DNA of 64,000 nucleotides from Methylopila jiangsuensis (GTDB lineage Bacteria; Pseudomonadota; Alphaproteobacteria; Rhizobiales; Methylopilaceae). This document shows, piece after piece, positions 39,688 through 47,366 of this stretch. The notes below the pieces were generated by a model. It made no database searches, was not told the origin of the DNA, and worked only from the letters and a program-made list of their open reading frames with translations. Position 1 is the stretch's first letter. Each line of letters begins with the position of its first letter. The DNA is taken from positions 372,001 through 436,000 of the forward strand of contig NZ_BSFK01000005.1 in NCBI RefSeq assembly GCF_027922305.1, read 5' to 3'. The position numbers and the translations under genes are program-made.

Positions 39688-39828
39688 ATGACCGACCGCG
39701 CTCATCGATTCGATCGTGTGAAAGAGTGGCGAGACTACAGCGTTCCGGCCGGCATGGTGGTGTCCTGGGCGGCCGGGATGTGGCTGGTGGTCAATCTGAT
39801 CGATGTGGCGCGGCTGCTGTCACACTGA
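39688..39828 (+). CDS. Small single-pass membrane protein (46 aa)
   Basis: This 46-residue ORF reads MTDRAHRFDRVKEWRDYSVP, then AGMVVSWAAGMWLVVNLIDV, a clear hydrophobic helix, and a short LLSH tail. A positively charged, soluble N-terminus before one helix suggests an inner-membrane microprotein. AAGGATAGGG lies upstream and a perfect EcfG-type promoter precedes it. It overlaps the 3' end of the convergent ROK gene by nine bases. I do not know the family. Start, promoter, hydropathy and clean stop make it more than a chance frame. Confidence 0.65.
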   Translation: MTDRAHRFDRVKEWRDYSVPAGMVVSWAAGMWLVVNLIDVARLLSH

Positions 39829-40758
39829 CGCCGCCGCGGCCTCGTCATCCTTCCAGAGCCAGGCGGCGCCGCGCACGCCGGAGGAATCCCCGTGGGCCGC
39901 GCGGCGCACCGGCGTATCGAAGCCGTCGCCGAACACATGCGGCGCGATGGCGGCCGGCAGCCGGTCGTAAAGCTCGTCCACATTGGACATGCCGCCGCCC
40001 AGCACGATGACGTCGGGGTCCAGCACGTCCACCACCATCGCCAGCGCCCGGCCTAGCCGGTCCACATAGGCGTCGAGCGAGCGGAGCGCCTCCGTCTCGC
40101 CGGCGCGGGCTGCGGCGATTATCGCCTCGGCGGTCAGCGGCGCGCCGGCGGAGAGCGCATGGGCGCGGGCGAAGCCGGGACCGGACAGATAGGTCTCCAG
40201 ACAGCCCTTGCGGCCGCACCAACACGCCGGCGCGGGACTTTCGCCGGGCCTGTCGCTCCACGGCAGGGGGGTGTGGCCGAACTCGCCGGCCACGCCGTTC
40301 CGCCCGCGCCAGGGACGCCCGCCGATGGCGATCCCCGCCCCGCAGCCGGTGCCGAGGATGACGGCGAAGGCCATCCCCGCGCCCGCCGCCGCGCCGTCCA
40401 CCGCCTCCGACACCGCGAAGCAGTTGGCGTCGTTCTCGATCCGCACCGGGCGGCCCAGCGCCTGCTCCAGATCCCGCTGCAGCGGGCGGCCGTTCATCCA
40501 GGTGGAGTTGGCGTTGCGCATCAGCCCGGTGCGGGGCGAGGGCGAGCCCGGCACGCCGAAGCCGACCGTCCCCCGCCGCCCGATCGCCTGTTCGAAACGC
40601 TCCGCCAGCCCGGCTGCGCTGCGCAGGCAGCCGTCGTAGTCGCCGCGCGGGGTCGAGACCCGCTCGCGCATCAGCGTGGCGCCCGCGCCGTCGAGCGCGA
40701 TGGCCTCGATCTTGGTGCCGCCCCAGTCGAAACCGATCCGCAGGTCGTCCCGGCTCAT
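39820..40758 (-). CDS. ROK family sugar kinase (fructokinase/NAGK-like)
   Basis: This 312-residue sugar kinase has ATP phosphate loop RIGFDWGGTKIEAIAL, GFGVPGSPSPRTG, catalytic Asp110 (RIENDANCFA), GTGCGAGIAI, and the ROK zinc motif GHTPLPW with CWCGRKGCLETYLSG (about 161-192). ROK kinases phosphorylate glucose, fructose, N-acetylglucosamine or N-acetylmannosamine; the Zn motif does not settle which. It overlaps the LysR gene by four bases and is probably co-expressed with it. The nearby nagA points to an amino sugar and eda to hexose or hexuronate catabolism; the substrate stays open. Confidence 0.9.
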   Translation of the reverse strand: MSRDDLRIGFDWGGTKIEAIALDGAGATLMRERVSTPRGDYDGCLRSAAGLAERFEQAIGRRGTVGFGVPGSPSPRTGLMRNANSTWMNGRPLQRDLEQALGRPVRIENDANCFAVSEAVDGAAAGAGMAFAVILGTGCGAGIAIGGRPWRGRNGVAGEFGHTPLPWSDRPGESPAPACWCGRKGCLETYLSGPGFARAHALSAGAPLTAEAIIAAARAGETEALRSLDAYVDRLGRALAMVVDVLDPDVIVLGGGMSNVDELYDRLPAAIAPHVFGDGFDTPVRRAAHGDSSGVRGAAWLWKDDEAAAASV

Positions 40759-41621
40759 GCGGCGCGGTCGATGCGGGACAGCGCGCCGCGGATGGCGGCG
40801 GCGAGGCTGCGGGAGGCGACGCCCGCGTCCGGCCGCACGATCAGGCCGATCTCCGCCGGGGGCAGGGCGGGCAGCCCGTCCTCGGGCCCCAGCCGTCGCC
40901 AGCCGGCGGGCACGGAGCTTTCCGCCACGCAGGCCACCGCGAATCCCGCCGACACCGCCGACAGCACGCCCTGAAGGCTCGAGGAGGCGTAGGCGATCCG
41001 CCAGGCCCGGCCGGAGCTTTCCAGCCCGCTCAGGATGACGTTGCGGAAGCGGCAGCCCTCGCTGAACATGGCGAGCGGCAGCGGGTCCAGCAGCTCCGGC
41101 CGCTGGTCGCGCGGCGCGCACCACACCAGCGGCTCGTAGCGCAGCAGTTCGCCTGCCGGCTTGTCGGGATCGCGGGTCACCACCGCCACGTCGATCGCGG
41201 CGTGGGCGAGCTCCCGCTCCAGCCGCACGCTGATGTCGCAGCGCACTTCGAGCTGCACCATGGGGTGGGCGCTCACGAAACGGCCGAGCAGCAGCGAGCT
41301 GAACGGCTCCACATAATCGTCCGGGATGCCGAGCCGCACCCGGCCCTGCAGGCTCTGGCCGCCGAGCGCGAGCCGGGCCTCGTCCTCCACCTGCAGCAGG
41401 CGGCGGGCGTAGCCGAGCAGCACGGAGCCCGCCTCGGTCGGCGTCGCCCCGCCCCGCCCGCGCTCCATCAGCCGGTGGCCGAGATCGGTCTCCAGCCCCG
41501 CGATCTTGGCGCTGACGGCGGACTGGGTGCGCCCCAGCCGCTGCGCCGCGGCGGTGAAGCCGCCGGTGTCGGCGACCGCGACCAGGGTCGCCAGCGCGTC
41601 GAGATCGAAATGCCGCGTCAT
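40755..41621 (-). CDS. LysR family transcriptional regulator
   Basis: This 288-residue regulator has an N-terminal winged helix-turn-helix (FDLDALATLVAVADTGGFTAAAQRLGRTQSAVSAKIAGLE) and a periplasmic-binding-like effector domain (GRVRLGIPDDYVEPFSSLLLGRF onward). It is transcribed divergently from eda and upstream of, and overlapping with, the ROK kinase, the usual layout for a regulator of neighbouring catabolic genes. The effector is unknown; KDPG or a hexose derivative is a guess from context. Confidence 0.93.
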   Translation of the reverse strand: MTRHFDLDALATLVAVADTGGFTAAAQRLGRTQSAVSAKIAGLETDLGHRLMERGRGGATPTEAGSVLLGYARRLLQVEDEARLALGGQSLQGRVRLGIPDDYVEPFSSLLLGRFVSAHPMVQLEVRCDISVRLERELAHAAIDVAVVTRDPDKPAGELLRYEPLVWCAPRDQRPELLDPLPLAMFSEGCRFRNVILSGLESSGRAWRIAYASSSLQGVLSAVSAGFAVACVAESSVPAGWRRLGPEDGLPALPPAEIGLIVRPDAGVASRSLAAAIRGALSRIDRAA

Positions 41622-41788
41622 AGGCGTGTCTTGGCCCTGCGGGAGGTTGTTTCACCATAGCGCGACGGCGTGAACCGCGCGAGACTGCGGGCCAAGCGGG
41701 AACGCCCGGCGAGCCCCAGCGCTTGACGCGCCGGCCCCGGAGCGCGATGCAGCATCCGTTCATTTACCTATATCACCAAGGAGCCTCC

Positions 41789-42439
41789 ATGTCGTTCACG
41801 CTCGCAAAGACCGAACGCCTCGCGGCCATCCTGGCGCAGACTCCCGTCATTCCGGTGCTCACGTTCGACGACGCCAAGAGCGGAGTCGCGGCCAGCAAGG
41901 CGCTCCGGGACGGGGGGCTGACGGTGCTGGAGGTGACGCTGCGCACGCCGCAGGCGCTGGAGGCGCTGCATGCGGTGGTGCAGGAGGTCGAGGGCGTGAC
42001 CGTCGGCGCGGGCACCGTGCTGGAGCCGGAGCATGTGGAGAAGGCGGTGCGCGCCGGCGCCTCGTTTCTCATCAGCCCGGGCTCCAGCCCGCGCCTGATC
42101 GCGGCGGGCAGCGAAGCGCCGGTGCCGTTCATGCCGGGCGTCTCCTCGGTCACGGAAGCCATGAAGCTGTGGGAGAAGGGCGCCACCTTCGCCAAGTTCT
42201 TCCCCGCGGGGCCTGCCGGCGGCCCCGAGTACCTCAAGGCGCTGGTCGCGCCGCTGCCGAGCGTCCACTTCGTGCCCACCGGCGGCGTCACGCTCGCCAA
42301 TGCGCCGAGCTATCTCAAGCTCAAGAACGTGGTGGCGGTGGGCGGCTCCTGGGTGGCGCCGCAGGAGCTGATCGAGCGCGGCGACTGGGCCGGCATCGAG
42401 GCGCTCGCCCGCGAGGCTGCGGCGCTCAAGGCCCGCTGA
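41789..42439 (+). CDS. eda: KDPG/KHG aldolase
   Basis: It cleaves 2-keto-3-deoxy-6-phosphogluconate to pyruvate and glyceraldehyde-3-phosphate, the last step of the Entner-Doudoroff pathway. The 216-residue class I aldolase has IPVLTFDDAKSG, the proton-relay Glu48 (LEVTLRT), VGAGTVLEPEHV, and the Schiff-base Lys136 (FAKFFPAGPAGG), then VPTGGVTLANAPSYL. AAGGAG precedes the ATG. The upstream ED enzyme edd is not in the window. It is divergent from the LysR gene, which may control it. A short hairpin at 42445-42465 follows. Confidence 0.96.
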   Translation: MSFTLAKTERLAAILAQTPVIPVLTFDDAKSGVAASKALRDGGLTVLEVTLRTPQALEALHAVVQEVEGVTVGAGTVLEPEHVEKAVRAGASFLISPGSSPRLIAAGSEAPVPFMPGVSSVTEAMKLWEKGATFAKFFPAGPAGGPEYLKALVAPLPSVHFVPTGGVTLANAPSYLKLKNVVAVGGSWVAPQELIERGDWAGIEALAREAAALKAR

Positions 42440-42563
42440 CGGCGAGGTCCGCTTGCGGCGGACCTGACGCCACCCTACCTCCGACCGGCCGGGGCGCGTT
42501 CCGCCCTGCCGCCTGTGGCCGCCCGCCGGCCCTCAGGCCAACCCCGACCGGAGGATTTCGCCC

Positions 42564-43406
42564 ATGCTCGACGCCAAGAAGATTCTCGACCAGTTCCTGG
42601 GTTCGGGCGGCGCGCTGTCGCGCTCCGAGGGCGGGCCGCTGGCGCCCCGCGGGCCGGCCGGGACGGGCGGGGGCGGCGGCGCGTCCGACATCCTGAAGCA
42701 GGTGGAAGGGTTTGCGCGCGGCAATCTCGGCGGCGTGGCGGGCGGCGCGCTCGCGGGCACGCTCGCCTCCGTGCTGCTCGGCAACAAGGGCCTGAAGAAG
42801 CAGGGCGCCAAGCTCGGCGGCGGCGCCATGAAGCTCGGCGGCCTCGCGATCCTGGGCGGCCTCGCCTACAAGGCGTGGCAGAACTATCAGGCCAAGCAGG
42901 CGCCCCAGCCCGGCGCGCCGTACCCCTATCCCCAGGTGGAGCATCACCAGCCGCAGCCCCAGGCGAGCGGCCCGGTGCAGGTGACGCCGCCCCCGGCGCA
43001 GAGCCCGTTCTCGCCCGCGACCGACGCCGACGAGCAGAAGCTCGGCCTGCTTCTGGTGCGGGCGATGATCGCGGCGGCGCGCGCCGACGGCAAGATCGAC
43101 CGGGACGAGGTCGGCAAGATCCGCGAGGCGCTGCGCGCCGCGGGCGCCGAGCAGGACGAGGAGAGCTTCCTGCTGGAGCATCTCGGCCAGGCGGACGATC
43201 TGGACGCCATCGCGGCCGAAGCGCAGGGGCCGCAGCTCGCCTCCGAGGTCTGGCTCGCGGCGCGCCTCACCATCGACCCCGACACCTCGGCGGAGCGCTA
43301 CTTCCTGCAGGCTCTTGCGGCCAAGCTGAAGCTCGACAACGCGCTGGTGGCGCATCTGGAGGCCACCGCCGCGCAGGCCAAGCAGGGCGGCGTCGAAGCC
43401 GCCTGA
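42564..43406 (+). CDS. DUF533 / TerB-like inner membrane protein
   Basis: This 280-residue protein has a short N-terminal helix (LDAKKILDQFLG), a Gly-rich disordered stretch, one or two glycine-rich membrane helices (GGVAGGALAGTLASVLLG, GAMKLGGLAILGGLAYKAWQ), a Pro/Gln-rich linker, and a C-terminal helical DUF533/TerB-type domain (LGLLLVRAMIAAARADGKIDRDEVGKI) with an acidic loop that resembles an EF-hand-like metal site. DUF533 proteins have no established function. It precedes a stress promoter and small genes, and it is not obviously in their operon. Confidence 0.87.
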   Translation: MLDAKKILDQFLGSGGALSRSEGGPLAPRGPAGTGGGGGASDILKQVEGFARGNLGGVAGGALAGTLASVLLGNKGLKKQGAKLGGGAMKLGGLAILGGLAYKAWQNYQAKQAPQPGAPYPYPQVEHHQPQPQASGPVQVTPPPAQSPFSPATDADEQKLGLLLVRAMIAAARADGKIDRDEVGKIREALRAAGAEQDEESFLLEHLGQADDLDAIAAEAQGPQLASEVWLAARLTIDPDTSAERYFLQALAAKLKLDNALVAHLEATAAQAKQGGVEAA

Positions 43407-43419
43407 CGGCGTCCGGGCC

Positions 43420-43445
43420 GGAACGGAAGCGGCCTGCGCCGCGTT
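43420..43445 (+). promoter_or_regulatory. EcfG-type general stress promoter of the 32-aa ORF
   Basis: GGAAC (43420-43424) and CGTT (43442-43445) are separated by 17 bases, a perfect match to the EcfG consensus. The expected start of transcription is near 43452, inside the hairpin that precedes the small ORF. Confidence 0.7.
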
Positions 43446-43447
43446 GG

Positions 43448-43476
43448 CTCTCCGGTTTCACAGATTGACCGGAGAG
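43448..43476 (+). promoter_or_regulatory. Inverted repeat covering the ribosome binding site of the 32-aa ORF
   Basis: CTCTCCGGT and ACCGGAGAG are perfectly complementary over nine bases with an 11-base loop. The second arm is the Shine-Dalgarno sequence (GGAGAG) of the small ORF at 43481, so an mRNA containing both arms would hide it. Confidence 0.55.
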
Positions 43477-43480
43477 CCTG

Positions 43481-43579
43481 ATGCTGAAGCGTGTTCTGAA
43501 GGCCCTGTTCCTGGCGTGGATCGCCAAGCGGTTCGCGGGACGCCGATCGGCGCCGGCCGGACGGCCCTATCGCCGCTGA
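43481..43579 (+). CDS. Basic microprotein (32 aa)
   Basis: The 32-residue ORF reads MLKRVLKALFLAWIAKRFAG and then an Arg/Pro-rich tail. The first half is an amphipathic, membrane-seeking helix, while the tail is strongly basic. GGAGAG lies four bases before the ATG. A perfect EcfG-type promoter lies about 40 bases upstream. It may be a membrane-associated stress microprotein. I do not know the family, and nothing more can be said from sequence alone. Confidence 0.5.
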   Translation: MLKRVLKALFLAWIAKRFAGRRSAPAGRPYRR

Positions 43580-43621
43580 TCCGCATCAAGGCCGCCGCGC
43601 ATGGCGGCGTTTAAGACGAGG

Positions 43622-43652
43622 ATGAGGCCCGGTCCCATGAGCCGGGCCTCAT
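43622..43652 (+). terminator. Hairpin after the 32-aa ORF
   Basis: A perfect 11-base-pair stem (ATGAGGCCCGG / CCGGGCCTCAT) with a nine-base loop lies 42 bases after the small ORF and 22 bases before the next gene's start. There is no T-run. Confidence 0.5.
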
Positions 43653-43674
43653 GTCATCGCAAGGGAGAGCGTTC

Positions 43675-43947
43675 ATGTCCGAAACCCCTGTCACGCCGAA
43701 GCTGCGCGCCCGCGCCCGCGCCCTGTGGGAGGCCGCCGGTTCGCCGCCCGACCGCGAGGACGATTATCTCGAGCGCGCCAAGGAACTGGCCGCGATGGAA
43801 TCCAACCCCGAAGCCGGGCTGGAGCCCAATCCGCTCGCCGACGGCGTGGTGACGCCCGCCGAACGCGGCCAGCCGGTGGAGGAGGCTTCGCTGCTGGACA
43901 ATCTGGGCGAGTTCCCCGGCTCCCGGCGCGATCAGGGCCGCGACTGA
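43675..43947 (+). CDS. DUF2934 domain protein
   Basis: This 90-residue protein has the DUF2934 helix-turn-helix-like motif LRARARALWEAAGSPPDREDDYLERAKEL, followed by an acidic, Pro-rich tail (GLEPNPLADGV, EEASLLDNLGEFPG). DUF2934 proteins are small, soluble and of unknown function, common in Rhizobiales. The start at 43675 follows AGGGAGAG; an earlier ATG at 43651 lies inside the hairpin. It probably shares expression with the stress-type genes on either side. Confidence 0.8.
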   Translation: MSETPVTPKLRARARALWEAAGSPPDREDDYLERAKELAAMESNPEAGLEPNPLADGVVTPAERGQPVEEASLLDNLGEFPGSRRDQGRD

Positions 43948-43998
43948 CTCAAGGATCGCCGAAGATTCAGGTTCCGGATTCTTCGGCAAATTATTGGT

Positions 43999-44023
43999 GG
44001 AACGATCATTCTCGGGAGGAGTT
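43999..44023 (+). promoter_or_regulatory. Possible EcfG-type promoter of the PfpI gene
   Basis: GGAAC and AGTT (one mismatch to CGTT) are 16 bases apart, about 65 bases before the PfpI start. Weaker than the two perfect sites in this window. Confidence 0.4.
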
Positions 44024-44088
44024 GGTCAGGGGAGAGCGCCGGCCGCGTCATCTGCGGCGGGCGCGAAAAACCATCAGGAGGATCTCCC

Positions 44089-44661
44089 ATGACCAACCGT
44101 CTCGACGGTCGCCGCATCGCCGTTCTCGCCACCGACGGCTTTGAGCAGTCGGAACTCACCTCGCCCGTGGCGGCGCTGAAGCAGGCGGGCGCGACGGTGT
44201 CCATCGTCAGCCCGAAGGACGGCTCGGTTCAGGGCTTCGAGCACGACAAGCCCGGCCAGTCCGTGCCCGTGGACATGGCGCTTGATGGCGCCGACGCGAG
44301 CAGTTTCGACGGCCTTCTCATTCCCGGCGGCCTGTTCAATCCCGACGCGCTGCGGACGGACGACGCCGCGCTTGCTTTCGTGCGCGGCTTCTTCTCCGCC
44401 GGCAAGCCCGTCGCCGCCATCTGCCACGGGCCGCAGGTGCTGATCAGCGCCGGCGTCGTGAAGGGGCGGCGGATGACCGGTTACAAGGCCATCCAGATCG
44501 ACCTCGCCAACGCGGGCGCCGAGGTGAGCGACGAGCCTGTCGTGACCGATCAGGGGCTCGTCACCAGCCGAAACCCCGGCGACCTTGAGGCGTTCAACGC
44601 CAAGATCGTCGAGGAGTTCGCCGAAGGCCGCCACGACGGCCAGCGCCGCTCCGCCGCGTGA
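44089..44661 (+). CDS. DJ-1/PfpI family protein (type 1 glutamine amidotransferase-like)
   Basis: This 190-residue protein has RRIAVLATDGFEQSELTSPV with the conserved Glu, the LLIPGGLFNPDALR segment, and the nucleophile elbow AAICHGPQVL (Cys112-His113). This matches the YhbO/PfpI/general-stress-protein-18 branch, associated with protection against oxidative and carbonyl stress and with deglycase or chaperone claims. AGGAGGA precedes the ATG. It is followed closely by a convergent gene. Confidence 0.9.
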   Translation: MTNRLDGRRIAVLATDGFEQSELTSPVAALKQAGATVSIVSPKDGSVQGFEHDKPGQSVPVDMALDGADASSFDGLLIPGGLFNPDALRTDDAALAFVRGFFSAGKPVAAICHGPQVLISAGVVKGRRMTGYKAIQIDLANAGAEVSDEPVVTDQGLVTSRNPGDLEAFNAKIVEEFAEGRHDGQRRSAA

Positions 44662-44674
44662 CGGGGACGCCGGA

Positions 44675-44911
44675 TCAGGCGATCTGGCGCACTTCGCCCG
44701 GCGCGAGCCCGAGTTCCGCCACCTGTTCCGCCGACAGCGGCGAAAGCGGCGCGCTCGGCACGGCGCGGCCATAGGGAATCGCCTTCCGGGCGCTGTCCCG
44801 ATCCACGATCGCCGCCGCCCAAACGCCGGGCGTGCGGCGGTCGCCCTTCAGGTTCACGATCGGGGCGGACAGCCGCCAGCCGGCCGGGGCGGTGGCGTGA
44901 TTGTCGTTCAT
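44675..44911 (-). CDS. Hypothetical protein (78 aa)
   Basis: I do not recognise a family. The protein has GWRLSAPIVNLKGDRRTPGVWAAAIVDRD in its first half and LSPLSAEQVAELGLAPGEVRQIA at the end, which looks like a short helix pair. GAGGAA lies upstream of the ATG. No signal peptide or membrane segment is seen. It is divergent from the GNAT gene. Confidence that it is coding rests on the ribosome binding site and a protein-like composition. Confidence 0.55.
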   Translation of the reverse strand: MNDNHATAPAGWRLSAPIVNLKGDRRTPGVWAAAIVDRDSARKAIPYGRAVPSAPLSPLSAEQVAELGLAPGEVRQIA

Positions 44912-45076
44912 GGCGGTTCCTCGGTCTTCGGCGCTCAGGCGCTCTTCGCCGTGACGTTGTCCTGAACCCGCCGCCGGCGCAAGGATTTGTGACGTGTTGG
45001 CGGCGTCACGGGCGGGTGGACAACGTCTCTCGGACGGTTCGTTATGGCCCGGCGCGAACGACGGCGGCGAGGCCAG

Positions 45077-45796
45077 ATGAACGCTTCTCATCAGATGGCG
45101 GGCGGGGACGCCCCGCCGCTCGGACCCGAGGTCGCGGCCCATCGGGCGCCGGAGCCTGTGGCTGTAGAGTTGCGCGGCGCCGACGTGATCCTCGGCCCGC
45201 TCGATCCCGTCCGCGACGCGGCCGAACTGTTCGCGCAGGTCTCCGCTCCCGAGCATGAGCGGCTGTTCGCCTATCTGTTCACCGGGCCGTTCGCGACCGA
45301 GGCGGAACTGCGGGCCGATCTGGAGGCCGCGGCCGCCAATCCCAAACTCGCCACCTTCGCCATCCGCGACGCGAAGACAGGACGGACGCTGGGCCGCGCC
45401 TGCTACATGCGGGCGGAGCCTACCCACCGGACGGTGGAGGTGGGCTCGATCCTGTTCGCGCCGGCGCTGGCGCGCACGCGGGCGGCCACCGAGGCCATGG
45501 CGCTGATGGCGGGGCACGCCTTCGATGCGCTGGGCTATCGCCGCTACGAATGGAAGTGCGACGCCCTGAACGCGCCGTCCCGCGCCGCGGCGCTCCGGCT
45601 CGGCTTCCGTTTCGAGGGCGTGTTCGCCAGGCACATGATCGTCAAGGGCCGCAGCCGCGACACCGCCTGGTTCGCCATGACGGACGACGGCTGGCCGCGG
45701 ATTCGGGCGGCGTTCGACGCCTGGCTCGATCCCGCCAATTTCGATTCCCACGGTCGCCAGCGTCTGAGGCTGGAGGACATCCGCGCCGCGCTGTGA
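45077..45796 (+). CDS. GNAT family N-acetyltransferase (RimJ/RimL type)
   Basis: This 239-residue protein has the GNAT fold in order: VELRGADVILGPLDP, LATFAIRDAKTGRTLGRACYMR, VEVGSILFAPALARTRAATEAMALMAGHAF (the acetyl-CoA-binding strand and helix), RRYEWKCDALNAPSRAAALRLGFRFEGVFARHMIVKGRSRD. The last portion is characteristic of RimJ/RimL-like enzymes, which acetylate N-terminal or other amines of ribosomal proteins and related substrates. An upstream ATG at 45044 is possible but gives a very basic extension. The substrate is unknown. Confidence 0.9.
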   Translation: MNASHQMAGGDAPPLGPEVAAHRAPEPVAVELRGADVILGPLDPVRDAAELFAQVSAPEHERLFAYLFTGPFATEAELRADLEAAAANPKLATFAIRDAKTGRTLGRACYMRAEPTHRTVEVGSILFAPALARTRAATEAMALMAGHAFDALGYRRYEWKCDALNAPSRAAALRLGFRFEGVFARHMIVKGRSRDTAWFAMTDDGWPRIRAAFDAWLDPANFDSHGRQRLRLEDIRAAL

Positions 45797-45810
45797 CGGC
45801 GCTTTCCTCC

Positions 45811-45840
45811 CCAAAACGAAAAAGGCGCCCATGGGGGCGC
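45811..45840 (-). terminator. Terminator of rpmG
   Basis: AGGCGCCC and GGGCGCCT form an eight-base-pair stem. On the minus strand it is followed by TTTTCGTTTT. It lies between convergent GNAT and rpmG genes. Confidence 0.8.
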
Positions 45841-45868
45841 CTCATCGTTCAGTTTTGAAATCGCAAGA

Positions 45869-46036
45869 TCACTTGATCTTGGTTTCCTTGAAGTCGACGT
45901 GCTTCTTCGCGACCGGGTCGTACTTCTTCAGCACCATCTTCTCGGTCTTGGTGCGGGAGTTCTTGCTGGTCACGTAGAAAAAGCCGGTGTCGGCCGTGCT
46001 CAGCAGCTTGATCTTGATGTTGGCGGCTTTCGCCAT
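45869..46036 (-). CDS. rpmG: 50S ribosomal protein bL33
   Basis: A 55-residue protein, [20 protein letters not shown] at the start and [20 protein letters not shown] in the centre, ending in DFKETKIK. This is bL33 of the zinc-free type (no CxxC pairs). GAGGTGA lies five bases before the ATG. It ends the minus-strand run that starts at rnr. Confidence 0.97.
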   Translation of the reverse strand: MAKAANIKIKLLSTADTGFFYVTSKNSRTKTEKMVLKKYDPVAKKHVDFKETKIK

Positions 46037-46127
46037 GGCGGTCACCTCGAGCGGGCAGGCGCGCGAGACGCCAGCGTTGGGTAATGAGAGCGCGCAACCT
46101 ACTCAACGCGCCTGAACTGTCAAGTGT

Positions 46128-47303
46128 TCAGGCGGGAGCGCGCAGGCGAAGCGCGGCGACGGCCGTGAAGACCGCCAGCAGAACCGCCATGGCGACCGGC
46201 ACGCCGTAAGGCGTCCACAGGTCGAAGCCGAGGCCGAGCATCGGCGGGCCTGCGGTGAGGCCGATCGAATACATGATCACGAAGGCGGCGTTGGCCGTGG
46301 CGAGGTCCACGCCGGAGAATCGGGCGCCGAGATGGGCGAGCGCCACGGTGTAGAGCCCGCAGATCACGCCGCCCCAGACCGCCACCCCCACATAGAGCCA
46401 CCACGAGCCGCCGAGCAGCGGCAGCGCCACCGCGCCCACAAGCCCGATCACGCCGATGATCAGCAGCAGCAGGCGGCGGTCCATGCGGTCGCTGATCAGG
46501 CCGAGCGGGATCTGCAGCGCCACGTTGCCCACCTCCATCGCCGTCACCAGCAGGGTGGCGGCCGCGGGCCCGAAGCCGAGCGAGACGCCGTAGAGCGGCA
46601 GGAAGGCGAAGGCGCCGGTCTCCACCGCGCCGAAGGTGAAGCCGGACAGCGTCGCGACCGGCGCCAGCATCAGGAAGAACAGCACGCCGCGCCCCGGCGC
46701 CGGCTTCTCCAGCGGCGGCGCGTTGTCTCCCGCCAGCATCAAAGGCGCGCCGGCGACCACGAACAGCGCGGCGCAGACCGCATAAGGGAGCAGCCCCTCC
46801 TGGCCGATGCCCGCGAGGATCAAAGGGCCGGCGCCGAGCCCCACCGACAACGCGGTGGCGTAGACGCCCATCACCAGACCGCGCGAGGCGGGCGGCGCCA
46901 GCGCGTTGATCCAGAACTCCGACAGCACGAACAGGATGGCGAGCGAGACGCCGAAGCCGAAGCGCAGCGGGAACCACGCCCAGAGCGGCGCGACGACATG
47001 GAATCCGAGAATGGTGACGGCGCCGAGCGCCAGCGCCACGAACAGCGTGGGCCGCACCCCGATCGCCGCCGCGACGCGCGGGATGAACGGCGCGACCATG
47101 ACGGTGGCGACGCCGCCCATGGCCGCGTTCAGCCCGATCAGCGCGCCGCTCGCGCCGCGCGCCGCCATGGCGAAGGCGAGCAGGGGAATCGAGAGGCTGA
47201 GGCCGACGCCCACCAGCGAGACGCAGGCGATGGCGACCGTGAGCCCGGTCAGGCGCTCGCGGCGGGAGAGGGCGTCGGACGGGGACAGGCAATCGGCGGT
47301 CAT
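46128..47303 (-). CDS. MFS transporter
   Basis: This 391-residue protein has 12 predicted membrane helices. It has the MFS loop-2/3-like PFIPRVAAAIGVRPTLF, an RFGFGVSLAILFVLSEFWINALAP helix, and the second-half repeat GLISDRMDRRLLLLI. The closest look-alikes are YcaD-like or drug-exporter-type MFS proteins found next to rpmG in related genomes. The substrate is unknown. An upstream ATG at 47348 would add 15 residues; the M at 47303 fits better. It lies 64 bases after the NUDIX gene on the same strand. Confidence 0.88.
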   Translation of the reverse strand: MTADCLSPSDALSRRERLTGLTVAIACVSLVGVGLSLSIPLLAFAMAARGASGALIGLNAAMGGVATVMVAPFIPRVAAAIGVRPTLFVALALGAVTILGFHVVAPLWAWFPLRFGFGVSLAILFVLSEFWINALAPPASRGLVMGVYATALSVGLGAGPLILAGIGQEGLLPYAVCAALFVVAGAPLMLAGDNAPPLEKPAPGRGVLFFLMLAPVATLSGFTFGAVETGAFAFLPLYGVSLGFGPAAATLLVTAMEVGNVALQIPLGLISDRMDRRLLLLIIGVIGLVGAVALPLLGGSWWLYVGVAVWGGVICGLYTVALAHLGARFSGVDLATANAAFVIMYSIGLTAGPPMLGLGFDLWTPYGVPVAMAVLLAVFTAVAALRLRAPA

Positions 47304-47366
47304 GGCCGCCGGGATTGAGCACGCCGCGCCGTTCCGCGCCAGCGTCAAAAGCCGATGGCAGGATCG

